From Pseudoalteromonas sp. OOF1S-7 (lineage in GTDB: Bacteria > Pseudomonadota > Gammaproteobacteria > Enterobacterales > Alteromonadaceae): a stretch of 64,000 bases of DNA. The first letter of the stretch is position 1. Each line of letters begins with the position of its first letter. Positions 49,710 to 59,178 of the stretch are shown piece by piece. The position numbers and the translations under genes were made by a program. The stretch spans positions 1 through 64,000 of the forward strand of contig NZ_JAKRFZ010000019.1 in the NCBI RefSeq assembly GCF_022347765.1, read 5' to 3'. The notes beneath the pieces were generated by a model. That model made no database searches. It was not told where the DNA came from and worked only from the letters and a program-made list of their open reading frames with translations.

Positions 49710-51004
49710 TGGCCCCCATACATATGAGCTTGCGCCGCTATATTCTTGCCGCCCTGCTGGTGCTGGCCACTTTGGTGATCAGTCTGTTGTCTGTGCTCTG
49801 GACCAACAGCTTTTTTACCGGGCTCGATGACATGATGAAAGGCACTATGCTGAATATGGCTCAGGCCCACCATCCCCAGCCCGGTCAGCCGGTTCAGGCG
49901 CACAACTTTGTGGTGGCCAGTCAGTGGCAGGATTTGCCCGAGCCCATCCGTGCGGCGTTTACCCGCCAGGAAATAGAAACCAACACATTACACAAGCTGG
50001 TTACCCGGGATAATATGCTGACAAGGCCCAGCGAAGCCCGCTTTGTAATGTTTTTTGAAACGCCCGATGGCCAGTCCGGCTTTGTGGCCCATCATTTTAC
50101 CGCCCCAAAAACATCGCCCAAGTCCTGGTTTCAGGGGCCTGAAATATTGGGAATACTCTTTGCGCTGGGCACCCTTGCACTGTTTGCTGCGATCCTGGTG
50201 ATGCTGATGCGCACCGTGACCCGGCCCGTCGCAGAGCTGCACGCATGGGCGGCCGAGCTGGATCATCACTCGCTCGACGAGCCACCACCGGTATTCAGGT
50301 ATCGCGAGCTGACCACACTCGCGGAGCTTATCCAGCAAAGCCTGCAACAGGTCAAACATAGTCTCGACAGAGAGCAGGAGTTTGTCAGCTACGCCAGCCA
50401 CGAACTGCGCACGCCCATTGCCGTGATCCGCAGCAGCGTAGAGCTGTTGCACCGCCTGGACGACCCCCGCAATGACAAAGGCCAAAAAGCACTCATGCGC
50501 ATAGACCACGCCAGCCAGGCCATGGTCGCACTCACCGAAACCCTATTGTGGCTAAGCCGCAAGGGGCAACCACTGCGGGATTTAAGACCGGTTAAACTGG
50601 CCGAGCTAGTAGACACACTGATGCAGGACCTGGCCTACCTTAAACAAGGTAAACAGGTTGATGTCGCGATGCATACCGACGACTATCGCTGCGAGCTGTC
50701 CCACTCTGGCGCCACCATTGTGATTGGCAACCTGCTAAGAAATGCCATTCAGCACACCCATCATGGCGCGATTTCAGTGACCCAGACGCAGCATATTTTG
50801 GAGATTGAAAACCGTGAATATGCTCATAGCACTGAGGATAATGCGCAAAACACGCGCGCACCGGACGAGTTAAATAATGCCTCTGGTTATGGCCTGGGTC
50901 TGGACCTGGCGCGCAGGCTGTGCGACGAGCTCGGCTGGCAGCTGAATATCACCCATGATGCGCAGCGTTTTTGTGTGACTTTAATTTTAACGCAGCGCTA
51001 CTGA
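49709..51004 (+). CDS. Sensor histidine kinase of the efflux operon, 431 aa
   Basis: Membrane helices at about residues 10-32 and 150-173, a 115-residue periplasmic region, HAMP, HisKA (YASHELRTPIAVIRSSVELL, His about 234) and HATPase with GNLLRNAIQHTHHG and GYGLGLDLARRLC. The start overlaps the regulator's stop (TAATG). The two probably sense the pump substrate or membrane stress. Confidence 0.9.
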   Translation: MAPIHMSLRRYILAALLVLATLVISLLSVLWTNSFFTGLDDMMKGTMLNMAQAHHPQPGQPVQAHNFVVASQWQDLPEPIRAAFTRQEIETNTLHKLVTRDNMLTRPSEARFVMFFETPDGQSGFVAHHFTAPKTSPKSWFQGPEILGILFALGTLALFAAILVMLMRTVTRPVAELHAWAAELDHHSLDEPPPVFRYRELTTLAELIQQSLQQVKHSLDREQEFVSYASHELRTPIAVIRSSVELLHRLDDPRNDKGQKALMRIDHASQAMVALTETLLWLSRKGQPLRDLRPVKLAELVDTLMQDLAYLKQGKQVDVAMHTDDYRCELSHSGATIVIGNLLRNAIQHTHHGAISVTQTQHILEIENREYAHSTEDNAQNTRAPDELNNASGYGLGLDLARRLCDELGWQLNITHDAQRFCVTLILTQRY

Positions 51005-51009
51005 GGCTG

Positions 51010-51040
51010 CTGCAAACAAGGTGCGCCACCTTGTTTGCAG
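51010..51040. terminator. Strong hairpin after the efflux operon
   Basis: CTGCAAACAAGGTG, loop CGC, CACCTTGTTTGCAG: a 14-bp perfect stem six bases after the stop. It has no T tract; termination or RNA protection is possible. Confidence 0.6.
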
Positions 51041-51065
51041 CCATACTCTCAATAGACAAAGGGCT

Positions 51066-51368
51066 TTAGCCCTGTTTCAGCTTTTCGCGGCGCAACTTTA
51101 ACAGCCACGACGACTTACTCTTCTGCGCATCATAGAACACAGACATGGTGAAAAAGAACATCAAAAGCAAAATGATATGTGCAGCAAGGCTTACCCCAAA
51201 CACAATCATACTGCCAATATAGGTGGCAAAGGCAAAGCTCCACATACAGGCTAAAACAGTCATAATGTGGAAGCGGCTCACTGGATCTGGAATGTGCCGA
51301 AGCGGGTTTCTGGTGGAGTCAAAGATATAGGTGTAGACGTCATATACTTTGAGTGCGAACTGTTTCAT
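51066..51368 (-). CDS. Small membrane protein, 100 aa
   Basis: The ATG at 51366-51368 (MKQFALKVYDVYTYIF) has GAGG upstream; the much longer open frame to 51551 lacks this. Two adjacent hydrophobic segments lie at about residues 36-58 and 60-79, followed by a basic C-terminus (KSSWLLKLRREKLKQG). No family recognised. Convergent with the efflux operon. Confidence 0.7.
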   Translation of the reverse strand: MKQFALKVYDVYTYIFDSTRNPLRHIPDPVSRFHIMTVLACMWSFAFATYIGSMIVFGVSLAAHIILLLMFFFTMSVFYDAQKSKSSWLLKLRREKLKQG

Positions 51369-51645
51369 AGCTACCTCTGGGTCAGAAAATAGTTCATTTT
51401 TTACTACGAGTGCCGTTGTATTTTGGATCTTAAAATCACAGCTGGCTGAGCCCGCAAATACCCGCATTTGTGTGTATTTTGATGTGCCCGCGCTCCTGAA
51501 ATGGTTACATAGGCCGTTACAATCTCGGTTTTGCTCCACTGGCTTTTTCATAATATGCTAATCAATGCAACAACATGACGCCGCCTCAGCACATGAATAT
51601 GAATAGCCGACTGTTGGGAAACTTAATTATAAAGGACTAATTTAA

Positions 51646-52791
51646 ATGTATAAATCCAGATATTCGGAGCTCGACTGGCTCAGAGTTTTGCTGATTTTTG
51701 CTGTATTTCTGCACCATGTGTTTATGCCGTTTAATGGAGATGGCTGGCACATAATGAACTCTGAATCGAGTAAGGTGCTTGATGATATTATGGTGTATTT
51801 TGAGCAAGTCAGGCTGCACACCCTCTTTTTCATCGCGGGTGCCGGGTCGGTGTTACTGCTCCACAAAGTATCGGCAAGCGCATTCCTTACCACCAAAGTG
51901 CATCGGTTGTTTATTCCGCTTATCTTCGCGATGATGATTGTGGTGCCGCCACAGAATTACTTTGAAAACATTCAGGAATATCAAAATTTAGCTCAGGCAT
52001 ATAGCAGCCTGATGTTTGCCTTTCATGCAAACCATCTCTGGTTTGTGGAGTTTCTATTTATCTTTATGCTGCTGGCTGTGCCGGTTAATGTGATGCTCGG
52101 CACGTCATCAGGGCACGCTTTACTTCAGGCGATGGAGCGCATCGCGGTGCGAAAACACGGCTTGCTGTTGCTGGGATTGGTGGTCATAGGGATACGATTG
52201 TGCCTCAAAAGCGTTATGCGCTCGCAAGATACCAGCTTATTTAATCTGTCTGTTTCACTGTTCTTTTTACTGTTTTTTATGGCGGGTATGTGTTTTATGA
52301 AAAACCCTAAGATTTGGCACGCGCTGGCAGACAACCGCGCCACCAATTTTAAGTGGTTGATAGTAAGCTCTATCGCATTTTACGCCTGGTATTACAGACC
52401 TGATATTAGCGACTATGTATCGCTGGATATGCTCTGGCAACTATGGTGGCTTATCAGTGCACTCGTGTCCTGGACGGGCTTACTCACCTTAGTCGGTTAT
52501 GCCAGTGCATGGTGCAAACAAACCCCCAAGTGGCTGCACGTGACCAATGAACTGATTTATCCGTTTTATATTGTGCATCAGACCGTGATTGTTGCGCTCG
52601 CCTTCTACATTGTGCAATGGGATGCCGGCATTGCGATTAAATCACTCAGCCTGTTGTGCTCGTCGCTGCTCATCTGCGTTGTTATTTGTCTCTTTGTTAT
52701 CAGGCCATTTAACCTGACGCGCTACCTGTTTGGCTTAAAGACCGCCAAACCAAAACCTGCGCAAAGCGTCGCAGTGTCTGAAGAGCGATGA
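51646..52791 (+). CDS. Acyltransferase-3 family membrane protein, 381 aa
   Basis: About ten membrane helices. The N-terminus is typical of the OafA/Acyl_transf_3 family: SELDWLRVLLIFAVFLHHVF with the conserved His, then the basic loop KVHRLFIPLIF. The middle NHLWFVEFLFIFMLL and the late HVTNELIYPFYIVHQTVIV also fit. The acyl acceptor is unknown. Single gene. Confidence 0.88.
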   Translation: MYKSRYSELDWLRVLLIFAVFLHHVFMPFNGDGWHIMNSESSKVLDDIMVYFEQVRLHTLFFIAGAGSVLLLHKVSASAFLTTKVHRLFIPLIFAMMIVVPPQNYFENIQEYQNLAQAYSSLMFAFHANHLWFVEFLFIFMLLAVPVNVMLGTSSGHALLQAMERIAVRKHGLLLLGLVVIGIRLCLKSVMRSQDTSLFNLSVSLFFLLFFMAGMCFMKNPKIWHALADNRATNFKWLIVSSIAFYAWYYRPDISDYVSLDMLWQLWWLISALVSWTGLLTLVGYASAWCKQTPKWLHVTNELIYPFYIVHQTVIVALAFYIVQWDAGIAIKSLSLLCSSLLICVVICLFVIRPFNLTRYLFGLKTAKPKPAQSVAVSEER

Positions 52792-53059
52792 CTATAACCG
52801 GCACATAGGCACACCCGGACTGATTGTTATGCCACTCATGACACACATAATTTGGGCTATCACCCCTTTTATTCTGATAGCCCCGCTTATCTTGATACTC
52901 AGAACAATAGCCAGGGTTTGTTCTAAGTGCGCTTCACCATCGTAAAAACTGCGTATTTTAGGCGTGCAGCACATAACAAGCGCAGTAGCTCCCCGCTCGC
53001 CTATTGGTGACCTGCCAACTACACTAGGTGAGTAACCCAAGTACTGCGCCCGGAATAAC

Positions 53060-53809
53060 ATGATTTATCGTATCTTAGTCACGATTGTGCTACTGCTGTG
53101 TGCGCCTTTGGCGGCAGGGCAAAACAGTTTTAAAGTCGTCTATTACGATGCTTTCCCGCCCTATTCGTTTAAAACCCAGGACGGACAGATGACAGGTATT
53201 CTGGTCGATATTGTCACTGAGGTACTTGAGAAAGAGCTGGACCTGAAAGTAGTGCATGAAGGGTATCCCTGGGGCAGAGCACAAAGAATGGTGTTCAATG
53301 GCCAGGCCGATGCGTTTGTTTCGGTGCCTACCAGCGCACGACTAAAATACGTCAGTGCCTCTGAACAACCAGTATTCGTTGGGCCAATTAATTTATTCAC
53401 TTATACCAATCACCCAGACATGGCGGCTCTACTGCGTGTATCGGATACCAGCGCGCTGAACGCTTTCAATATTCTTGACTACATAGGCAACGGCTGGGCA
53501 GAGGCGAACCTGCCGCAGCGCGCTTATAAGCGCCGCCTGCTTTCAAATATCTCCAGTGCTTTACAGATGCTGGCAAAGAAACGAGGTGATGTCGTAGTCA
53601 CCGACCGGGTTGTGGCACACTATTTTATCGCTAAGCACAATTTGCAAGACGTGGTGACTGAGCTACCCACAACGCTCGATATCGTGCCCTTTTCGCTTTG
53701 CATTTCTCATCAGTCACCGCACCTTGGCGTATTGGAAGCGTTTTCCAAAGCCGTAGTGCACTTTCGCCAGCAAGGTGGCGAGCAACGTATTTTAGATAAG
53801 TATAAATAG
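53060..53809 (+). CDS. Periplasmic solute-binding protein (SBP_bac_3), 249 aa
   Basis: Signal peptide (MIYRILVTIVLLLCAPLAAG) and an amino-acid-type binding protein fold: FKVVYYDAFPPYSFKTQDGQ, TGILVDIVTEVLEKELDL, then GQADAFVSVPTSARL. There are no transporter genes beside it. Such solitary proteins are common in Alteromonadales and may serve chemotaxis, signalling or a distant transporter. Ligand unknown. Confidence 0.85.
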   Translation: MIYRILVTIVLLLCAPLAAGQNSFKVVYYDAFPPYSFKTQDGQMTGILVDIVTEVLEKELDLKVVHEGYPWGRAQRMVFNGQADAFVSVPTSARLKYVSASEQPVFVGPINLFTYTNHPDMAALLRVSDTSALNAFNILDYIGNGWAEANLPQRAYKRRLLSNISSALQMLAKKRGDVVVTDRVVAHYFIAKHNLQDVVTELPTTLDIVPFSLCISHQSPHLGVLEAFSKAVVHFRQQGGEQRILDKYK

Positions 53810-54194
53810 AAGTGGCAGACACCTAGTTTGCATCAATATGCCACACTTCCCCTTACATCTCGCCTAGTTTGGTGGCACTAAAGGCAGGCTTTGCAGCGTT
53901 CAAACCGCTACGCCCTCGTTATCGCCGTCAATTCGTGATTGATCTTTTTCATCCCTGTAAATACACAACCTGTTGAATATAAATAAAAAGAAAAAATCAC
54001 GGTTAAAAAAACAAGTATCTTTGCACAAAGATACTTGACGACATCAAAAATAGCCAATATCTTTATATCAAGATTCTTTAAGAAAGCTTAACATTGAAGT
54101 ACAAAGCGCTTTTGCACAAACCAAAGCTTGCTCAACCGATCTGCGTCAGGTGGCAATTTAACGCGCCTGACTTTTATCACTAAGGAGAGAAACC
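53810..54194. other. Intergenic region before the EamA operon
   Basis: No gene I can support in about 385 bases. It contains the hairpin listed at 54005-54037 and the promoter of the next genes. Confidence 0.5.
54005..54037 (-). terminator. Intrinsic terminator pointing left
   Basis: CAAGTATCTTT, loop GCAC, AAAGATACTTG; on the minus strand it is followed by seven T. No minus-strand gene lies just right of it, so it could be a remnant or serve a small RNA. Confidence 0.6.
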
Positions 54195-54395
54195 ATGCTC
54201 GCAATAAATCTAAGGTCGGTATTTTGGCCCGACGACAATACGGCGAATGTAACTGAACCAGGACACACAAGCCAACAGCACAGTTTGTATCGCAAGGTGC
54301 GCAGTTCAACAGCCAGCCAGTGTCAGCTGGAGATAGTTCACCTGTTGCAGGAAAAAAGCCCGGAGCAACACAATTTCAGGGGGTGGTATGAATAA
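54195..54395 (+). CDS. Possible small protein coupled to the EamA gene, 66 aa
   Basis: An AAGGAGAG sequence five bases before the ATG is the best ribosome binding site near here, and the TAA overlaps the EamA start by eight bases (TATGAATAA). The protein (MLAINLRSVFWPDD, then polar and Gln-rich) has no membrane helix and no known family. It may be a real small protein or a leader that drives coupled translation of the transporter. Confidence 0.45.
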   Translation: MLAINLRSVFWPDDNTANVTEPGHTSQQHSLYRKVRSSTASQCQLEIVHLLQEKSPEQHNFRGWYE

Positions 54396-55296
54396 CAAAC
54401 AACTGATTTTTTGGATGATGATTGCAATGATAGCTCCCATAATCTGGGGGAGTACTTACATTGTGACCACTGAATTGTTACCGGCCGACAAGCCGCTTAT
54501 TGCGTCGGTTTTACGGGCTCTGCCTGCAGGTATTTTGCTGGTTCTACTGGGCCGTAAGCTGCCACAAGGCGTGTGGTGGATGCGTTCAATTGTACTTGGC
54601 CTGCTCAATATTGGTGGCTTCTTTTACTGCCTGTTTGTTGCCGCGTACCTGCTGCCAGGAGGGGTTGCTGCACTGATCATGTCGTGCCAGCCCATTATAG
54701 TGATGTTACTTGGCGCATTACTGTTAAAAAACAAACTAAAGGCCCGACAGTTTGTCGCCTGCCTGATAGGTGCGCTGGGCGTGTCTTTGTTGGTGCTAGA
54801 GCCAAATATGGCGCTCCCCACAGCCGGCGTACAGGCTGGACTGGCAGGGGCGATTTCTATGGCAACCGGCATTGTGCTCACTAAAAAATGGGGTAAACCG
54901 GCGGATGTGTCTGTGTACACCTTCACCGGCTGGCAGCTGGTGGTCGGCGGCCTGTTTTTACTGCCCATTGCGCTTATCCAGGAGGGCTTTCCCAGCGAAT
55001 TAACGGTGAACAATCTGATCGGCTACATCTATCTGAGCCTGATTGGCGCGCTGGTCGCTTATGTAGTGTGGTTTAAGGCAATTGAAAAGCTGCCTGTGGT
55101 CACTGTGTCATTTATCTCATTTGCCAGTCCATTATCGGCCACGTTGCTGGGCTACCTGGTACTCGGGGAAGTATTGACCTTAAGTCAAATACTGGGGACC
55201 TGTGTCATCGTGCTAGCCATCACCATTTCACAACAACAGCTGTTTAACCGAGCACTTGCAAGCCCGGCAACAAATAAAGCGCTATCCAAAGCGTAA
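54388..55296 (+). CDS. EamA-family (DMT) transporter, 302 aa
   Basis: Ten membrane helices in two repeated EamA halves. Typical sequences: APIIWGSTYIVTTELLP in helix 1 and ALVAYVVWFKAIEKLPVVTV in the second half. Likely exporter of amino acids or other metabolites. It has no strong ribosome site of its own, which supports coupling to the 54195 frame. An oxidoreductase gene follows 29 bases later. Confidence 0.9.
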   Translation: MNNKQLIFWMMIAMIAPIIWGSTYIVTTELLPADKPLIASVLRALPAGILLVLLGRKLPQGVWWMRSIVLGLLNIGGFFYCLFVAAYLLPGGVAALIMSCQPIIVMLLGALLLKNKLKARQFVACLIGALGVSLLVLEPNMALPTAGVQAGLAGAISMATGIVLTKKWGKPADVSVYTFTGWQLVVGGLFLLPIALIQEGFPSELTVNNLIGYIYLSLIGALVAYVVWFKAIEKLPVVTVSFISFASPLSATLLGYLVLGEVLTLSQILGTCVIVLAITISQQQLFNRALASPATNKALSKA

Positions 55297-55325
55297 CTCA
55301 GAATTCAAACTCATTAAGGATAACG

Positions 55326-56414
55326 ATGAATACTCTATTTGACGCAACTGAATACGGCAGCATTAAAGCCAACAACCGTTTTGTGATGGCACCAATGAGC
55401 CGCAACCGCGCCACTGAACTTGGCCTGGCCACCCCTTTGATGGCCACGTATTACAGCCAGCGGGCCACGGCCGGGTTGATTATTACTGAGGGCATACAGC
55501 CAAACCAGGTTGGCCAGGGCTACATGAACTCACCCGGCCTGCACACCTATGAACAGGCGCAAAGCTGGTTACCAGTCACCACCAAGGTGCACGAAAAAGG
55601 CGGTAAAATTGTTGCCCAGCTTATGCACTGCGGCCGCATTGGCCACCCCAGCTTGTATCCAAGTGCACACCAGTCCGTTGCGCCATCCGCCGTCACCGCA
55701 AAAGGCCAGACATTTACTCCTGAGGGCATGCAAGATTTTGCGCCGCCAAGAGCACTGACGTATGAAGAGATCCAGGCCACCATTGCGGATTTTGCTCAGG
55801 CCGCTAAGTTTGCCATCCTCGGCGGATTTGATGGCGTAGAGATCCACGCTGGTAACGGCTTTTTACCGCATCAATTTTTAGCCAGCAACACCAACCTGCG
55901 CGACGACGAATACGGCGGCAACGTAGAGAACCGCATCCGCTTTACCCTGGAAATGATTGCAGCGGTTACTGACGCCATCGGCGCAGACAAGGTGGGCCTT
56001 CGACTCTCACCGCATAACCAGTTCAATGATATTAACGAAGGCGATACTCTGCCGCTATATCAGGCTCTGATCAAGGCGCTGCCCACAAACCTGGCGTATA
56101 TACATATTATGGAAGCGGCCTGCCGTGACACCAGTAAAATGGTCCGTGATTTGTGGCAAGGCCCTCTGATCCTTAACCCGCATAAGTCGTGGGAAGACGG
56201 CCCAACAACACCAGCCATTGCCACTCAGGTTTTACAGCAAGGGCTGTGCGATGGCGTGGGCATTGGTGCCCTGTTTGTTGCCAACCCGGATCTGGTAGAA
56301 AGAGCCAGAGTGGGCGCCGACTATAACGAAGTAGATGACAGCAAGTTTTATGGTGGCGGAGCCGAAGGCTATACCGACTACCCGACACTTGAGGAGGCAG
56401 CATTGACCGCCTGA
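55326..56414 (+). CDS. Old Yellow Enzyme family alkene reductase (NemA-like), 362 aa
   Basis: FMN-dependent NAD(P)H:enone reductase with a TIM barrel. NemA-type landmarks: NRFVMAPMSRNRA, GLIITEGI, QLMHCGRIGHPS, the ligand pair in VEIHAGNGFLPHQFL (His and Asn), and ENRIRFTLEMIAAV. It follows the EamA gene in the same direction and ends before a good terminator. Reduces activated C=C bonds; its natural substrate is not known. Confidence 0.92.
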   Translation: MNTLFDATEYGSIKANNRFVMAPMSRNRATELGLATPLMATYYSQRATAGLIITEGIQPNQVGQGYMNSPGLHTYEQAQSWLPVTTKVHEKGGKIVAQLMHCGRIGHPSLYPSAHQSVAPSAVTAKGQTFTPEGMQDFAPPRALTYEEIQATIADFAQAAKFAILGGFDGVEIHAGNGFLPHQFLASNTNLRDDEYGGNVENRIRFTLEMIAAVTDAIGADKVGLRLSPHNQFNDINEGDTLPLYQALIKALPTNLAYIHIMEAACRDTSKMVRDLWQGPLILNPHKSWEDGPTTPAIATQVLQQGLCDGVGIGALFVANPDLVERARVGADYNEVDDSKFYGGGAEGYTDYPTLEEAALTA

Positions 56415-56450
56415 GTCTGATTTATGGTCAGACTCTCCTTTACCGACCGC

Positions 56451-56475
56451 AAGGGTGATTTATCACCCTTTTTGT
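56451..56475 (+). terminator. Terminator of the EamA-OYE operon
   Basis: AAGGGTGAT and ATCACCCTT with a T run (TTTTTG). Confidence 0.85.
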
Positions 56476-56561
56476 TTTGCTCTTAGAGCTGGTGTGGCGA
56501 GTGAAGGAATTGCCTGAAACATTAAATTTTAACTCAGTGCTTTTGCTCCATTGCGTTTTTG

Positions 56562-56828
56562 TTATGTGCTGAATAGGGAGTACAGGCAAAGCAAAATAAA
56601 ACCTGGGAGCAAAATAGATATAGTCCTTTGAAGTATAGGGCCTGATAGCCTCTGAATGCCAAACACTTTTTTTCGGTTCATGAAATTAAATATATGTTCA
56701 GAACAAAACAATACAAAAACGCCACCAAAGCCTAATGCATAAAGAGGGTTATCTGATAATAAAAACCAAATAAATAAAAGTAGAAACCCAACAAACGAAA
56801 TTGATGCTCTCTCAAGTAACTTTCTGAT
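56562..56828 (-). pseudogene. Small membrane protein frame without a normal start codon, 88 codons
   Basis: The minus strand codes for a plausible small protein with about three hydrophobic segments (FVGFLLLFIWFLL; GFGGVFVLFCSEHIF; ISILLPGFILLCLY) ending at TAA 56562-56564. AAGGA stands where a ribosome site would, but the codon at the start place is ATC. It overlaps the end of the frameshifted gene upstream, as in an operon. Either a rare ATC start is used or the start has mutated. Confidence 0.5.
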
Positions 56829-57247
56829 GGTGATTATCCTTAGATAGATAAATTATAATATTGATAAGCTCGGTGAAGCCCTGCTCTGCTTGTTTCTTCT
56901 GATCCACCGCTAAAATTTTTACTCTGAATAAGAACAATAACCTACCATCCAGAGCACTAGCCTTCAAGTATGCTGCTATCTGTAGAAAACAAGCCCTAGT
57001 ATCAATTTTACTTAGAGCCAGATAAGTAAGAATTGCGAAGGAGTCCAGTTAAAATTACTATGCTCCTCTTCCTTGCCGTAGTCCGCTAACATCAAACTCA
57101 TTAAGTATAGGCTTAAGGTCAACAACGTATAGTCTTCACATGAATTTTGAGGTAGATGTCTTCGAAAGTTGTAGTGTTTTTGGTTTTCTGGGGCCTTTGT
57201 TACAAGCCAATATACGCAAATACTTCGCCTTGTTTTTCAAAATTCAT
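56812..57247 (-). pseudogene. Frameshifted hypothetical gene (two single-base losses)
   Basis: Reading from ATG 57245-57247 gives MNFEKQGEVFAYIGL and a stop. With one base added there the frame goes on as VTKAPENQKHYNFRRHLP to TPSQ; a second added base restores ILTYLALSKIDTRACFLQIA and on to LSKDNHHQKVT and TGA (56812-56814). Three consecutive protein-like stretches in shifted frames indicate a decayed gene of about 145 codons. No family recognised. Confidence 0.65.
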
Positions 57248-57268
57248 AATTAACTGACCATATTCTGC

Positions 57269-57610
57269 TTATATCTTTTTTTCAATTTCATGTTGTAGTT
57301 TTTCAAGCTCATCAAGGACTTTCATAAATTTAGTCCCGAAGTCAGTGACTTTGTACTCTACCCTCGGTGGCACCTCATTGTAAGAAATTCGCTCCAGGAT
57401 CCCAAACTCCGTATTTTTACGCAGGCACTGGTTCAGAACTTTAGTGGTTAAACCTTCAATGCTGCGGACCATTTCACCAGGCCGATTGATCCCATCTGCC
57501 AAGAGCTGATAAACCGTAAGAGACCATTTACAGCCATAAATAGTCTCCACTATCTTTGCACTTTCAGTCGGTGCAGTTTTTCTTAAATATTTTTTTTCTC
57601 TATCTTTCAT
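57269..57610 (-). CDS. HxlR-family HTH regulator, 113 aa
   Basis: Winged-helix HxlR protein: IYGCKWSLTVYQLLADG (the usual GGKWTLLIL region), RPGEMVRSIEGLTTKVLNQ (recognition helix) and RISYNEVPPRVEYKVTDFG (wing). Divergent from the SDR-cupin genes across 106 bases, so it probably represses or activates them in answer to a reactive small molecule. The effector is unknown; no Cys typical of aldehyde- or quinone-sensors is conserved except one in the first helix. Confidence 0.9.
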   Translation of the reverse strand: MKDREKKYLRKTAPTESAKIVETIYGCKWSLTVYQLLADGINRPGEMVRSIEGLTTKVLNQCLRKNTEFGILERISYNEVPPRVEYKVTDFGTKFMKVLDELEKLQHEIEKKI

Positions 57611-57616
57611 AAAGAT

Positions 57617-57649
57617 GTACCAAAAAGTACCTACCTTACCAATTTGTAC
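57617..57649. promoter_or_regulatory. Three GTAC motifs, possible HxlR operator
   Basis: GTAC at 57617, 57627 and 57646 in the gap between the HxlR gene and the SDR gene; GTACC-N5-GTACC forms a direct repeat. GTAC half-sites are typical of HxlR operators. Confidence 0.5.
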
Positions 57650-57716
57650 TTACTTTTTAACGCGACAGTGGTTCGATAAATTATCTCCGTACCTTAACAT
57701 ATATCGGAGAAAATCC

Positions 57717-58490
57717 ATGACAACTTCAAATATTGCATTAATCATCGGTGGTTCAAGTGGAATGGGTTTGGCAACAGCAAAACAACTCATCGCTCAGGGA
57801 ACCAGTGTTATTATCTTAGGCAACAACGTTGACAAGCTGGAGTCGGCCAAGTCTCAGTTAATCGCAATAGCGAGCAATGACACTATTATTGAGACATTAC
57901 AAGCCAATCTCTATGAGCAACAAGATGTTGATAGAGTCATTCAAACGATAAACTCGGACCAAAGACATATTCAGTACCTTGTTAATTCGGCAGGTTACTT
58001 CAATCCTAAGCCTTATTTAGAGCACGGATTTGAGGATTATGATGCTTATGCTGCACTGAATCGGGCTACCTTTTTTATAAGCCAAGCCGTATCCCAGAAT
58101 ATGCGTAACAATGGCGGTGGTTCTATTGTTCATATTGGTTCAATGTGGGCTAAGCAGGCGATCAAAGCAACTCCTTCTTCTGCTTATTCCATGGCAAAAG
58201 CAGGATTACACGCGCTAACGCAGCATATGGCAATGGAGCTGGCCGACCATAATATTAGGGTAAATGCAGTGTCACCAGCGGTAGTGAAAACCCCAATTTA
58301 CGAAACTTTTATCAACCCGGCAGAAGTGGACGATGCCCTTGCAGGATTTGACAGTTTCCACCCCATCGGTCGTATTGGCACACCAGATGACATTGCCAAC
58401 GCTATTATGTTTCTATTGAACGAGAGTGCAAGCTGGATAACAGGCGCGATTTGGGACGTTGACGGCGGTGTTATGGCTGGCAGAAATTAG
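57717..58490 (+). CDS. Short-chain dehydrogenase/reductase, 257 aa
   Basis: Classical SDR. The ATG at 57717 (MTTSNIALIIGG) has GGAG upstream. Cofactor site IIGGSSGMGLATA, structural NSAGYF, catalytic Ser in HIGSMWAK and Tyr-Lys in SAYSMAKAG. The C-terminal GAIWDVDGGVMAG completes the fold. Cotranscribed with the cupin gene and probably regulated by HxlR. Confidence 0.92.
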   Translation: MTTSNIALIIGGSSGMGLATAKQLIAQGTSVIILGNNVDKLESAKSQLIAIASNDTIIETLQANLYEQQDVDRVIQTINSDQRHIQYLVNSAGYFNPKPYLEHGFEDYDAYAALNRATFFISQAVSQNMRNNGGGSIVHIGSMWAKQAIKATPSSAYSMAKAGLHALTQHMAMELADHNIRVNAVSPAVVKTPIYETFINPAEVDDALAGFDSFHPIGRIGTPDDIANAIMFLLNESASWITGAIWDVDGGVMAGRN

Positions 58491-58515
58491 GCAACCATTT
58501 TTATTGGAGGTCAAT

Positions 58516-59178
58516 ATGACTACTTTAATCAATGCTGATTTCAAGCAACGTGTTGTAATTCGACCCGCCGACTATAAGTGGGTTGATTCTCCGATGCCTG
58601 GCGTTGAGCGCATGATGCTTGATCGCATTGGAGATGAAGTCGCACGAGCGACCTCTATCGTTCGTTATGCACCATACACAAGGTTTTCGCCACACACTCA
58701 TAGTGGTGGCGAAGAATTCCTAGTACTTGATGGTGTGTTTTCGGACGAGCATCAGAACTACGCAAAGGGGAGCTATGTGCGCAATCCAATTGGTACGTCT
58801 CACACACCAAATATAGGTAAAGAAGGGGCAACTATATTGGTAAAGCTACATCAATTTGCTCAGGACGACACAGAACAAAAAGTAATAGACACTCAGAACC
58901 ACCCTTGGCACCAAGGGCTTGTTGATGGACTAACGGTCATGCCGTTGCATGAGTTTAAAGGCGAGAAGGTCGCCCTGGTAAAATGGTCACCTAACACTCA
59001 ATTTCAACTGCATACCCATTGGGGAGGAGAGGAAATCTTTGTTTTAGAAGGCACGTTTTACGATGAGCATGGCCAATATCCCACAGGCACCTGGTTTCGC
59101 AGCCCTCACATGAGCAAACATACGCCTTTTACGAAAGAGGATGGCGCATTGATTTATGTGAGGGTGGGTCATTTGTAA
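58516..59178 (+). CDS. ChrR-like double cupin protein, 220 aa
   Basis: Two cupin domains, each with a metal-type motif: FSPHTHSGGEEFLVLDG (first) and FQLHTHWGGEEIFVLEG (second). These suit the ChrR-type anti-sigma/cupin family. The ATG at 58516 has GGAGG upstream, 25 bases after the SDR stop. The C-terminus ...YVRVGHL looks complete. The stop TAA coincides with the outer edge of the first attC site of the second cassette array. Role with the SDR unknown; perhaps a detoxification enzyme. Confidence 0.85.
   Translation: MTTLINADFKQRVVIRPADYKWVDSPMPGVERMMLDRIGDEVARATSIVRYAPYTRFSPHTHSGGEEFLVLDGVFSDEHQNYAKGSYVRNPIGTSHTPNIGKEGATILVKLHQFAQDDTEQKVIDTQNHPWHQGLVDGLTVMPLHEFKGEKVALVKWSPNTQFQLHTHWGGEEIFVLEGTFYDEHGQYPTGTWFRSPHMSKHTPFTKEDGALIYVRVGHL

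Noticed and set aside
52792..53061. 89-codon minus-strand frame before the binding-protein gene
   Set aside because: It would end directly against the acyltransferase stop and cover the next gene's promoter; low-complexity, no ribosome site.
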